This document shows positions 16,167 through 22,764 of a stretch of 36,323 nucleotides of DNA, piece after piece. Positions within the stretch are counted from its first letter, which is position 1; every line of letters begins with the position of its first letter. The notes beneath the pieces are model-generated. The model saw only the letters and a list, made by a program, of their open reading frames with translations, was not told the DNA's origin and did no database searches. A program made the position numbers and the translations under genes. The stretch is from a virus, in IMG/VR virus record IMGVR_UViG_3300042691_014437, positions 1-36,323 of that record. One strand, written 5' to 3'.

Positions 16167-17533
16167 TAACTATCCTGTTCTTCTTCTGTCATGTCCTCAG
16201 CCATGTCATCTTGAGTATCTTCAACCTCATTAGGAGATTCATCTTCAGGCATCACAGGCTCAGGAGCTGCTGTGCCAACAAAAGGAATCTCAGGTAAACC
16301 AAGTTCCATCAACACCGCTTCAGGGTCATAGCCAGCGTTAACTAGAGTCTCAGCCATCTTTACTCTGATCTGTGTCTCAGACAAGTCAGCCGCACCAATG
16401 CTGATGTTAGCCAAAGGCACTCTAAACGCATCTCCACCCTCAACTAAAGGCTCATCTTCAAGCTTCTTAATCTCATTAATTGACTTGAAACCAGCCTGAG
16501 TAGCGATTGAGTACGCTTGGTAGCGACTCTGAAGGTCTCCACGAAGCAAAGCAGAGAAATTAAACTTGATAAAAGCACCGTTAGGCAAGATACGGCTGTA
16601 AGCCCACTCAAGTTTCTCCAAAATAGGTCTTAGAGTGTGCGAAATGAACTGCAAGTTGTTTTGTTCTACAGAAGCGTAGCTCGCTGTGTCAGGAATACCC
16701 AACATGTGTAGCGGAATGTTGAACGCACGAGCAACTTCTTCAACCGCAAACCTACGAGAATCCAAGAACTGTGCCTGATCGTTAGAAACGCTAGTGTTCA
16801 CATACTTAGCACCGCCAGAAAGGACACCTGTCTTGTGTGCTTTACGCAAACCTCTGTGGCGAGAGTCAAAACCATCACGCAAATCTCTAGCTTCCTCGGC
16901 AGTAAGTTCACCAGGGTACTCAATGATGCCGTTTGTGCTTGCACCGTTAGAGAAAAAGCGAGCCGCATAAGACTGCAAAGCCGTAGCAACACCGAGAGCA
17001 TCCTTCAATTTATCTACCCGACTTAGGCCTGTAAGTGAGCCTGGTACTGCTAGGTCTATGATGTGGATAACTTCATCAGAAGTAAGTGGCTTAGGTTCGT
17101 CAGCGTAAACAAAGATCTTCTTACCGATAGCAGAACGTCTAATTTCCATCTTGGTTGGATCTAAAGCAACAAGGTTAACTACATCTCCACGCTTGTCACG
17201 GAAAACTCTGGTGTAAGAGTTGCCATACACAAGCAGAGAAGAAACGACAGCCCCATAGTGTGCTTGACGGGTAGTGTCTACGTCTGGCTGTTCAATCCAT
17301 AGTGGCTTAGGTCTGTAAGGTGAACGCTCACCATCAATACGTTTGAAAGCATCTACAGGCAGAGTAGAGATGGTGTCGCTGATAAGGCTGACAGCTGCGA
17401 AGAAAGCAACGATCTCGTAGGCTGTGTTGCCGTTGATAGTTGCACCTGACTGAGTTTCAGTAGCGAAGTCTCCGCCCTGAGAGAAGATGCTCTGGTAAGA
17501 GACCGAGCGTGTCTGCATAAGCCTGTTGAGCAT
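16166..17533 (-). CDS. portal protein, HK97 family (455 aa)
   Basis: The characteristic portal sequence is visible: AYEIVAFFAAVSLISDTISTLPVDAFKR at the N-terminus, LLVYGNSYTRVFRD, the IPLHMLGIPDTASYASVEQNNLQF segment and the LRGDLQSRYQAYSIATQAGFKSINEIKKLE motif near the C-terminus. The tail is very acidic (EDESPNEVEDTQDD). The portal is the dodecameric DNA gate at one capsid vertex. It follows terminase in the normal order. Confidence 0.95.
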   Translation of the reverse strand: MLNRLMQTRSVSYQSIFSQGGDFATETQSGATINGNTAYEIVAFFAAVSLISDTISTLPVDAFKRIDGERSPYRPKPLWIEQPDVDTTRQAHYGAVVSSLLVYGNSYTRVFRDKRGDVVNLVALDPTKMEIRRSAIGKKIFVYADEPKPLTSDEVIHIIDLAVPGSLTGLSRVDKLKDALGVATALQSYAARFFSNGASTNGIIEYPGELTAEEARDLRDGFDSRHRGLRKAHKTGVLSGGAKYVNTSVSNDQAQFLDSRRFAVEEVARAFNIPLHMLGIPDTASYASVEQNNLQFISHTLRPILEKLEWAYSRILPNGAFIKFNFSALLRGDLQSRYQAYSIATQAGFKSINEIKKLEDEPLVEGGDAFRVPLANISIGAADLSETQIRVKMAETLVNAGYDPEAVLMELGLPEIPFVGTAAPEPVMPEDESPNEVEDTQDDMAEDMTEEEQDS

Positions 17534-17670
17534 TATTTATCCGTTCCAAGAGCTAAGCCGAAAAGAAGTGTGCCTACGCCTAAAGCAATGACACCTGCTG
17601 GTGGGTAAATCCAACCGATACCCAGCGACACGACAATAATGCCTACCGCTTGAACTATTGAAGAAATCAT
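17533..17670 (-). CDS. small membrane protein between terminase and portal (45 aa)
   Basis: The ATG at 17670 lies 8 bases after the terminase stop, and the TAA overlaps the portal ATG as TAATG. It encodes two hydrophobic segments, about residues 4-22 (SIVQAVGIIVVSLGIGWIY) and 25-41 (AGVIALGVGTLLFGLAL). A membrane protein at this site is unusual. No family is recognised. Confidence 0.75.
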   Translation of the reverse strand: MISSIVQAVGIIVVSLGIGWIYPPAGVIALGVGTLLFGLALGTDK

Positions 17671-17677
17671 AATAAAC

Positions 17678-19192
17678 CTATCCAAAAAACTTTGGCACTA
17701 TCCTTTTCTCTATTTTAGCCCCTGCTCGGTCATACGCCAAGATAGCAGCGACAGCTGCATCTATCCTACGATTGCTGGAACGATTCTCTTTAACAATACG
17801 AACACCCAAACTATCTGTCTTTACTACAGCGTTACTCAAATGACGTGCAAGCAAAGGATTACCGTCATGGGTTATACGCTTCTCAACGACAGCATCAAAG
17901 AAAGCAGCACAGGCAGGAATCATACGTTTTGCTGAAGTAGACGGCCACTCAACAATCGGGATACCCTCATCAGCCAACGCTTCCATAGATCTTTGCCAAC
18001 GGTAAGGGTCACAAGCAACCTCACGAACCTTATACTTTGCACAGAACTCACGGATAGCGTTCTCAGCATCCAGAATGTCTACACGCCAAGTATCGTCAGA
18101 ATCAACAGGCTTCTCCCACGCCTTCACCAAGAACACATAAGGTTTATCTTCTTCATGTCTTGCCTTGCGACAACCAACAATGACAGTCGTATCCCCAGAG
18201 AACGAGCCGTCAAAGCCCAACACATACTCGCCATCAGGATCTAGCTCTTCAGGCTCAGCGATAGCATCCCACACACCAGTAGGAAGCCAAGAGATGGCAC
18301 TAGACACCCATTGGTTACAACGCTTGGTGCGGAACTCAGACTCAGGGGTACGCAACACAGCAGACTCGTAATCAGACAAAGCACAAATGTCATCAATGCC
18401 AGGATTAGCGATACGCCAAGTTTCTTCCAGCCTGTGATCTGCTTCCATAGGTGCTTCCCACCAAGCCATAAAAAATGTTGGGTCAACAATCTCGCCACGA
18501 GCAACCTTCTGCCCATACTGATACAAAGAGTAGGCAATGCTGTCCTGACCCGTATTGTCAGACTTTACCCCAGCAGTAGTAATCGCAATCATAGAAGCCA
18601 TGTTTCCTCTAGCACCCTGAGCCAAAGACATAACATCAAACAGCTCCCTGTTGGGCTGGGCATGAAGCTCATCAAGCACAATTAATGTTGGAGATAGGCC
18701 CTCTTTAGTGAACGCTTCAGATGACAGCACACGATACACAGACCCAGTAGACGGAACTTCAATAGCATCCCTATACAACTTCACCATGTCCATCAAGTCA
18801 GGGTGAGCTTCAATCATCTTCTTCGCATCAGCAAACACGATACGGGCTTGGTCTCGGTCAGCTGCACAACTGTAAACCTCAGCACCATTAATACCCTGAG
18901 CCAACAAACCATAGATACCCAACGTACTGGCAAGGGCTGACTTGCCTTGCTTTCTTGGCATACCAATCAAATTGATGCGGTGCTTCAAACCCTTATCGTC
19001 ATGGGCAAAAACATTCCTAAACAAATCTTTCTGCCAGTCACGCAACTGCAAAGGTACGCCAGCCTTACCAGCAACAGAGTCCTTAGTGATAATGCCAAAA
19101 GTTTCAGCAAACGCAATGACCGCTTCACCCTTGCCCTTAGCAATCTGCTCGTCAGTAACAGGGGTTAGCCAAGCAGGTGGCCAACTAGCCAT
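17678..19192 (-). CDS. terminase large subunit (504 aa)
   Basis: The packaging motor. The ATPase domain has Walker A GMPRKQGKS (residues 77-85) and Walker B TLIVLDE (169-175). The RNase H-like nuclease has D328 in LGFDGSFSGD, D407 in ACDPYRW and a last acidic residue in RRIDAAVAAILAYD near the C-terminus. Length and layout match actinophage TerL. It overlaps the small subunit by eight bases. Confidence 0.96.
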   Translation of the reverse strand: MASWPPAWLTPVTDEQIAKGKGEAVIAFAETFGIITKDSVAGKAGVPLQLRDWQKDLFRNVFAHDDKGLKHRINLIGMPRKQGKSALASTLGIYGLLAQGINGAEVYSCAADRDQARIVFADAKKMIEAHPDLMDMVKLYRDAIEVPSTGSVYRVLSSEAFTKEGLSPTLIVLDELHAQPNRELFDVMSLAQGARGNMASMIAITTAGVKSDNTGQDSIAYSLYQYGQKVARGEIVDPTFFMAWWEAPMEADHRLEETWRIANPGIDDICALSDYESAVLRTPESEFRTKRCNQWVSSAISWLPTGVWDAIAEPEELDPDGEYVLGFDGSFSGDTTVIVGCRKARHEEDKPYVFLVKAWEKPVDSDDTWRVDILDAENAIREFCAKYKVREVACDPYRWQRSMEALADEGIPIVEWPSTSAKRMIPACAAFFDAVVEKRITHDGNPLLARHLSNAVVKTDSLGVRIVKENRSSNRRIDAAVAAILAYDRAGAKIEKRIVPKFFG

Positions 19193-19628
19193 GCTTATCC
19201 ATAAACTCCGCCAACTTAGATTTAGCCTTCACCTCAGCCAAACCATAGCGAGAACGATCAACAGGAGTCCAAGCCATCAAAGACAAATTAGAAATCAACG
19301 AACGCTCAAGGTCACGCAACTGCCTACGGTCACGCCACGAATCAGTATCACCATTTGCCACACGCTCAGCAAGGATCACACGCAACTCATCACGCTCATC
19401 CAACATCTCAGCAGTCAACTGCACAAGCCAAGCATCAGTACGCCCTAACCACAACTGACCCTTATTCCAAGCTTCATCCCAAAACAAAGAACCACTCACA
19501 CCCAACGGGCGTAGAGGGGCAGGTCTCATGTCAAGCTGTGGCAACTCAACAGCATCCTTCGGCAAAGGCCGCCTACCAGGGTTACCGATAAGACGTTTCT
19601 GCTCAATAGGTTTAGGGGGGTTAGGCAT
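19185..19628 (-). CDS. terminase small subunit (147 aa)
   Basis: RLIGNPGRRPLPKDAV at the N-terminus is the typical actinophage TerS opening. The rest is helical and charged (LTAEMLDERDELRVILAERV, DRRQLRDLERSLISNLSLM). The chosen ATG at 19628 has GGAG six bases upstream; an in-frame TTG at 19640 is possible. It recognises the packaging site, which may lie in the long gap just upstream. Confidence 0.88.
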   Translation of the reverse strand: MPNPPKPIEQKRLIGNPGRRPLPKDAVELPQLDMRPAPLRPLGVSGSLFWDEAWNKGQLWLGRTDAWLVQLTAEMLDERDELRVILAERVANGDTDSWRDRRQLRDLERSLISNLSLMAWTPVDRSRYGLAEVKAKSKLAEFMDKHG

Positions 19629-19845
19629 CACACTCTCCAAATCTCGTAGTTGATTTGTCCTATAAGCCTAACACCTAAAAAGGTCTGAACTGCTACTTTG
19701 TGCAAAGACTCAGGGCAGGGGTGTCGGCATCTTAGGCTAAGCTAGAATTTCACCTACCCCCCCCTAAGTATTTTTTATTCGTAAATTGTTTACCTTGGTA
19801 AAGATGTTTTTTATTTTCTTTTTCTAAAGATCACTTTTCGTTTAT

Positions 19846-19870
19846 AAAAAAGCTGCGAAATCCTGGCGGG
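19846..19870 (+). repeat. intergenic repeat, copy 1 (agctgcgaaatcctggcgg)
   Basis: The 19-base word agctgcgaaatcctggcgg, preceded by a run of A and, 12 bases earlier, by gatcactttt. The same composite occurs at 20769-20817. See the finding on the intergenic repeat family. Confidence 0.8.
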
Positions 19871-19930
19871 GTGGGTTGTGGTTTGTGGGTGTGTGGGCGT
19901 GGTTGTGTGGTGATTGCTTAGGGTATGCGA

Positions 19931-19960
19931 AAACCCCCCAACCTTTTATGGTTGAGGGGC
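19931..19960 (-). terminator. intrinsic terminator after the small-gene block
   Basis: On the minus strand GCCCCTCAACC pairs with GGTTGGGG around ATAAAA, followed by TTTTC. It lies 15 bases past the stop of the 66-residue gene. It would end early transcripts before the structural operon begins. Confidence 0.88.
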
Positions 19961-19974
19961 TTAGGCGTTAGGGT

Positions 19975-20175
19975 TTAGTCGTGGTCATAAACTATGGTGA
20001 GGGCTTCCCCTTCTTCGCAGATTGTGTCTGTAAATTCTTGTTTGTCGCTTCCATACCAGTCAAAGAAACGGGCGAGGGCTTCCTCTTCTGTCTTTGCTTC
20101 TACCTCGTAAGTTGTTCCAGTAAGTATGGTGTATGTGCTTAGTTTCGGTAGTGGTCTCTTGTCTAGTCTGGTCAT
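19975..20175 (-). CDS. hypothetical small protein (66 aa)
   Basis: The ATG at 20175 lies behind GGAAGAG. The frame is open further upstream but that part runs through the neighbouring membrane gene and has no good start. The protein has a basic N-terminus, then VEAKTEEEALARFFDWYGS, a beta-helix pattern common in small phage proteins that carry an acidic patch. No family is recognised. It is the last gene before the terminator. Confidence 0.75.
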   Translation of the reverse strand: MTRLDKRPLPKLSTYTILTGTTYEVEAKTEEEALARFFDWYGSDKQEFTDTICEEGEALTIVYDHD

Positions 20176-20201
20176 TTGGTCTCTTCCTTTTCTTGTGTTG
20201 A

Positions 20202-20387
20202 TTACTTGGTTAGGCGGAAAGATAGGGCAATTGCTAGGGCGATTGTTGGGATAGCAGGAAAGCCCGAGATTACTAGGGCATCTTTCTCGCCCCAACCTAG
20301 ATTTGCTAGATAGACCGCACGGGTGGTGAAAATTCCTATTCCTAGCCATACTGCTAGAACTAAGTTGATTTTTGTGTTTTTGCTCAT
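20202..20387 (-). CDS. small membrane protein (61 aa)
   Basis: ATG behind AAAGGGAC. It has two hydrophobic segments, about residues 8-27 (NLVLAVWLGIGIFTTRAVYLA) and 39-56 (VISGFPAIPTIALAIALS), with a charged linker. No family is recognised. It is the first gene after a 480-base non-coding region. Confidence 0.78.
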   Translation of the reverse strand: MSKNTKINLVLAVWLGIGIFTTRAVYLANLGWGEKDALVISGFPAIPTIALAIALSFRLTK

Positions 20388-20439
20388 TTTGTTTGTCCCT
20401 TTCTTTGTAAGCGATTTGCCTACCTCTATATTCTCGCAT

Positions 20440-20462
20440 AAATCCTGGCGGAGCTGCGAAAA
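20440..20462 (+). repeat. intergenic repeat, permuted copy
   Basis: Here the two halves occur in the opposite order: aatcctggcgg followed directly by agctgcgaaaa. This is what is expected if the ancestral unit agctgcgaaatcctggcgg was once tandem. Confidence 0.7.
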
Positions 20463-20635
20463 TAACCCCCTTCTTTTGATAACTTTTTTTATAGAAATCG
20501 TTATAAAAAACGCTTTGTTTTTAGGTCTTTATATGCTATGTAAAAAAGATCACTTTTTAGGGCGTTCCTGGTGGTATCGCATAGCACATTTTTTCTTTTT
20601 TTGTGGCGTGTTTTGATAACAATTTGATAACGCCC

Positions 20636-20651
20636 CCGAACACTTGTTCGG
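20636..20651. promoter_or_regulatory. 16-bp palindrome, candidate operator
   Basis: ccgaacacttgttcgg has perfect 7-base arms (ccgaaca / tgttcgg) around ct. It lies within the non-coding region beside gataac words. It could bind a dimeric regulator or form a small hairpin. Confidence 0.45.
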
Positions 20652-20671
20652 TAAAACACGCTTGCGAGGTT

Positions 20672-20741
20672 GCCCGTAGAGACACTTTTAGGTGTGGTCT
20701 GGTGTGATAGTTCGTTATAGGGGGTGAGGGCTTCTACGGGC
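20672..20741. ncRNA. candidate structured RNA or long hairpin
   Basis: Perfect 9-base arms gcccgtaga (20672-20680) and tctacgggc (20733-20741) enclose 52 bases with at least one inner hairpin (acac / gtgt). The closing stem and the 70-base length resemble a tRNA outline, but there is no T-loop in the right place on either strand. It may be a small RNA, a leader structure or an operator. The strand is unknown. Confidence 0.4.
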
Positions 20742-20793
20742 GTTTTAGGGCGTTTTTGAGGGGGTGAAGATCACTTTTTTTATGGTTTTTGCG

Positions 20794-20817
20794 AAAAAGC
20801 TGCGAAATCCTGGCGGG
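20794..20817 (+). repeat. intergenic repeat, copy 2 (agctgcgaaatcctggcgg)
   Basis: A 24-base exact match to 19847-19870, again preceded by gatcactttt (20770-20779). It lies directly before the terminator of the 20.9-21.6 kb genes. Confidence 0.85.
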
Positions 20818-20826
20818 CAGATACAA

Positions 20827-20853
20827 GAAAACCCCCGCCAAAATAGCGGGGGC
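20827..20853 (-). terminator. intrinsic terminator
   Basis: On the minus strand GCCCCCGC pairs with GCGGGGG around TATTTTG, followed by TTTTCTTG. It lies 18 bases after the stop of the 32-residue gene. Confidence 0.9.
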
Positions 20854-20870
20854 TTGCTTGCTTGTCTGGG

Positions 20871-20969
20871 CTAGAACGGGACAGAAAAAACCCACGCAAA
20901 AAGATACATAAAGCCGATAAGGGCGGGGAAGAACAACCACTCGGCTAGTCTTTCAATTACCTTTCTCAT
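20871..20969 (-). CDS. tiny membrane protein (32 aa)
   Basis: The ATG at 20969 lies behind AAAGGA and within the last codons of the preceding gene (17-base overlap). The N-terminus is amphipathic (MRKVIERLAEW), followed by one membrane helix (LFFPALIGFMYLFAWVFSV). It ends just before a strong terminator. No family is recognised. Confidence 0.65.
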   Translation of the reverse strand: MRKVIERLAEWLFFPALIGFMYLFAWVFSVPF

Positions 20970-21321
20970 TTTCAATCCTTTCCTTTAGTTGTTCGTTGAA
21001 TTGGTCAAATAGTTCCCACAAGACATATCTAGGGCTTCCGTTAGCGATTTCCCCGCTAAAGAAATTGGTTTCAATTCCGTCTGTAATCTGCCAGTAAAGA
21101 ACCCCGTTCCACATATAAGGGTCTTCATCTCCAAAGCCTAGAGTTATCTCGTAGCCGTGTCCTAGCCAGATGTTTAGATATTGGGGGTATTCAATAGTGG
21201 GTTCTAATCGGGAAAAGTTGCCCGTTAGGTCTCTAATGTGGTCTGGCAATTCCACCCAATCAACTTGCTCAAATTCTCCTTGAAGATTTCTAAGAATTTC
21301 TATTCTGTAATCGTGGCTCAT
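20953..21321 (-). CDS. hypothetical acidic protein (122 aa)
   Basis: Acidic and aromatic-rich, with an alpha/beta pattern: HDYRIEILRNL, IEYPQYLNIWLGHGYEITLGFGDED and a C-terminal helix LWELFDQFNEQLKERIENE. The start overlaps the stop of the preceding gene as TAATG. No family is recognised; an acidic small protein made early by a phage may act on a host protein. Confidence 0.78.
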   Translation of the reverse strand: MSHDYRIEILRNLQGEFEQVDWVELPDHIRDLTGNFSRLEPTIEYPQYLNIWLGHGYEITLGFGDEDPYMWNGVLYWQITDGIETNFFSGEIANGSPRYVLWELFDQFNEQLKERIENEKGN

Positions 21322-21647
21322 TATGCCCCTACCTTTCCTAGAAATTGGCTGAACCCCGCAATGTTTTTCAGGGCTGTCTTGGCGTGGTCTAGTGTCTTGT
21401 AGCCGTTGAACTCTCCAAGCGTGTCTATCTCGTAGCCGTCTTCAACATTGACGAAACGAACCGAGAAACATTTTTCAGTTCGGTCAAAGTTATCTTCTGT
21501 AGAGATGAACAAAAAGCCCCCGTCTATCTCGGTTAGGGTGTGCCAGTAAATACGAGAACCGAAAAATCTTAGAGTGTCCTGGCTAAACCAGAACGAATTT
21601 TCTGCCCTAATTGTTAGCCAGATTTGGCTTTCTTTGGTGTGTTTCAT
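21321..21647 (-). CDS. hypothetical protein (108 aa)
   Basis: ATG behind AAAGGGAC. It is aromatic-rich, with alternating strands (QIWLTIRAENSFWF, GGFLFISTED, CFSVRFVNVEDGYEI) and a C-terminal helix. It is the first gene downstream of the strong promoter at 21820-21848. No family is recognised. Confidence 0.78.
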   Translation of the reverse strand: MKHTKESQIWLTIRAENSFWFSQDTLRFFGSRIYWHTLTEIDGGFLFISTEDNFDRTEKCFSVRFVNVEDGYEIDTLGEFNGYKTLDHAKTALKNIAGFSQFLGKVGA

Positions 21648-21723
21648 TTGTGTCCCTTTCTTTTGGTGGCGTTGTTGCCACTCTCTAATTATGCCCGAAA
21701 AGTGATCTCTAACCCCCGCAGCT

Positions 21724-21754
21724 TTATAACATTTATTTATTTATATCGTTATAA
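21724..21754. promoter_or_regulatory. inverted TTATAAC/GTTATAA pair in a leader
   Basis: ttataac (21724-21730) and gttataa (21748-21754) are exact inverted words 17 bases apart in a very AT-rich stretch. The gttataa word also occurs at 20510, at 25473 and at 25484 in other non-coding regions. Possible regulator sites or an RNA stem; not proved. Confidence 0.4.
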
Positions 21755-21819
21755 AAATGTTCTTGCTTTTTTGTTGCTTTTTTTGTATAAGCACACCGCC
21801 AGGAACTACTAAGCACAAA

Positions 21820-21848
21820 CTTATAACATTTTTTTAGTCTCTCGTCAA
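21820..21848 (-). promoter_or_regulatory. sigma70-type promoter TTGACG-17-TATAAG
   Basis: On the minus strand TTGACG (21848-21843), 17 bases, TATAAG (21825-21820): close to consensus at both boxes with ideal spacing. Transcription would start near 21813 and run through the 108-, 122- and 32-residue genes to the terminator at 20827. The -35 box is the end of a 22-base word shared with the promoter at 31062-31091. Confidence 0.8.
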
Positions 21849-21865
21849 TAGCAAAACGCCAGAAA
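21844..21865 (-). repeat. promoter-upstream element, copy 1
   Basis: The minus-strand word CTGGCGTTTTGCTATTGAC (with three T in front) matches the copy at 31087-31108 at 21 of 22 positions. It spans the -35 box and 17 bases upstream, so it is a candidate activator or repressor site common to two promoters. Confidence 0.75.
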
Positions 21866-21930
21866 ACTTTTTTTCTTTTTTTGGCGTGTGTTGGCTTTTT
21901 CATATGGTAGAGATATACGAGATACGCCAG

Positions 21931-21960
21931 AGACCCCTAACCTATTTGGGCTAGGGGTCT
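21931..21960. terminator. perfect hairpin between two transcription units
   Basis: agacccctA (21931-21939) pairs fully with taggggtct (21952-21960) around a 12-base loop. No T run follows on either strand, so it is an atypical terminator or a processing/stability structure at the end of the 25.4-22.1 kb operon. Confidence 0.5.
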
Positions 21961-21997
21961 AGGGTGTAAGTTGTGATCTGCTTGGGGCTACCAAAGC

Positions 21998-22112
21998 TCA
22001 ACCAGATTATTCAACCAAATTTTGACCAAATTTTGACCAAATTTTTCAACCGAATTTTGATCAAATTTCAACCGAATTATTCAACCGAATTTTGACCAGA
22101 ATTTGACCAAAT
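21998..22112. repeat. phased array of ten (T)(C/G)A(C/T)C words with a 35-bp super-period
   Basis: Ten copies of (c/g)a(c/t)c in an AT-rich setting (typical unit tcaaccgaatttt or tttgaccaaatttt). The conserved A(C/T)C starts at 22001, 22014, 22025, 22036, 22049, 22060, 22071, 22084, 22095 and 22106. The spacings are 13, 11, 11 repeated exactly three times, so there is a 35-bp repeat built of three helical-turn-phased subunits. It lies directly after the stop of the 77-residue gene. Confidence 0.92.
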
Positions 22113-22346
22113 TTATTCGTGCGGCAGATGACCAGAATTAGCGAAACTATCGCAATCCCACTCACCATACATAGCTTTACGAATAGACAACACTCCAACT
22201 GGATATTGTTCTCTAATTCTGTCCTTTGCTTGTGTAATGTTATCAGCAAAGATCAAGCCCGTATTTTCTCCAAATGTGAAGAAACCAACCGAACCGATAC
22301 CGAACCAATAGTAGTTCTCTCCGTCAATGTAATCTATGTCTAACAT
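22113..22346 (-). CDS. hypothetical acidic protein (77 aa)
   Basis: ATG behind AAAGGG, overlapping the preceding stop as TAATG. Aromatic and acidic: DIDYIDGENYYWFGIGSVGFF, then a helix ITQAKDRIREQY and a C-terminal part with one Cys. Last gene of the 25.4-22.1 kb operon, followed by the repeat array. No family is recognised. Confidence 0.78.
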   Translation of the reverse strand: MLDIDYIDGENYYWFGIGSVGFFTFGENTGLIFADNITQAKDRIREQYPVGVLSIRKAMYGEWDCDSFANSGHLPHE

Positions 22347-22630
22347 TATTTTCCCTTTTCTTCTAGAATTAGCCCTTTTTGAACTAGTAATGACCAGATG
22401 TCGCTTTCTTCTATTTCAGGATAAATCCTTGATAACAACCAAGCGGAATTAGCAAAGCGATCCCAAGTTTTTTCATCTTCTTTTAGTTTTGAAGCTTCAT
22501 ACTTTTTTCTCGCTTTTTCATTTAGTTTTTCTACTCTAACTAGAACCCGATCTGTTTCTTCATCATAATAATATTGCGGATAGCAAGTTTCACAATCCCC
22601 CCTATCGCATTTTTCATTATCTTTTTTCAT
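22346..22630 (-). CDS. hypothetical protein with N-terminal Cys cluster (94 aa)
   Basis: Three cysteines near the start (KCDRGDCETC, C-x4-C-x2-C) suggest a metal site or disulfide. A charged helical region (VEKLNEKARKKYEASKLKEDEK) and the sequence SAWLLSRIYPEIEESDIW follow. TAATG overlaps at both ends. No family is recognised. Confidence 0.78.
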   Translation of the reverse strand: MKKDNEKCDRGDCETCYPQYYYDEETDRVLVRVEKLNEKARKKYEASKLKEDEKTWDRFANSAWLLSRIYPEIEESDIWSLLVQKGLILEEKGK

Positions 22631-22764
22631 TAGCTTCTCCCTTTCAACGCATCTTTGATAGAACTACTCATAAGTGATATGCCGCAAGTAAGTATCGCCA
22701 CAAAAATTATAAGTATGACCATACCCACATTACCGCTTACATTTTTTTCTGTATCTTCATTCAT
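22630..22764 (-). CDS. small single-TM protein (44 aa)
   Basis: A 44-residue frame with TAATG overlaps at both ends. A polar N-terminus (MNEDTEKNVSGN) precedes one membrane helix (VGMVILIIFVAILTCGISLM) and a short basic end. The overlaps on both sides support it strongly. No family is recognised. Confidence 0.78.
   Translation of the reverse strand: MNEDTEKNVSGNVGMVILIIFVAILTCGISLMSSSIKDALKGRS

Larger units (their letters stand above)
19641..19974. other. non-coding region upstream of terminase: repeats, G-rich tract, possible packaging site
   Basis: No gene is seen in 334 bases. It holds a run of eight C (19757-19764), the intergenic words gatcactttt (19830-19839) and agctgcgaaatcctggcgg (19851-19869), a G/T-rich tract (19863-19912) with four runs of three or more G, and the terminator at 19931-19960. 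A promoter for the structural operon and the cos or pac site should be here; neither is proved. A weak promoter match on the minus strand is TTCAGA, 18 bases, TTATAG (about 19660-19690). Confidence 0.6.
20388..20870. other. 483-base non-coding region with repeats and inverted repeats
   Basis: No gene is supported here. It contains a permuted copy of the intergenic repeat (20440-20460), gatcactttt at 20549-20558 and 20770-20779, cgttataaa at 20509-20517, a 16-base palindrome at 20636-20651, a long hairpin at 20672-20741, a full repeat copy at 20794-20817 and a terminator at 20831-20853. An open frame at 20734-20940 crosses the terminator and repeats and is rejected as a gene. Confidence 0.7.
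21648..22112. other. 465-base non-coding region: promoter, hairpin and phased repeat array
   Basis: No gene is supported. From right to left it holds the phased ACC array (21998-22112), a perfect hairpin (21931-21960), a shared 22-base element with a promoter (21820-21865), inverted ttataac/gttataa words (21724-21754) and aaaagtgatc (21689-21698) in a 165-base leader before the 108-residue gene. Confidence 0.75.

Noticed and set aside
18311-19448. Long plus-strand open frames opposite terminase genes (124 and 168 residues)
   Set aside because: Terminase motifs on the minus strand are unambiguous; these are shadows.
20176-20439. Upstream extension of the 66-residue gene (to 154 residues)
   Set aside because: The extension overlaps the 61-residue membrane gene in another frame, has low-complexity content and no start signal; the internal ATG at 20175 has GGAAGAG.
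20672-20741. tRNA gene
   Set aside because: The closing stem and length fit, but neither strand has a T-loop (TTCRA) at the right distance, a normal anticodon arm or a CCA-like end.
20734-20940. Minus-strand open frame of 68 residues
   Set aside because: It runs through a clear terminator and a repeat copy. The 32-residue frame ending at 20871 has a good ribosome site and membrane pattern and fits better.
21998-22112. CRISPR array
   Set aside because: Units are 11-13 bases without spacers of 25-40 bases and there are no cas genes.
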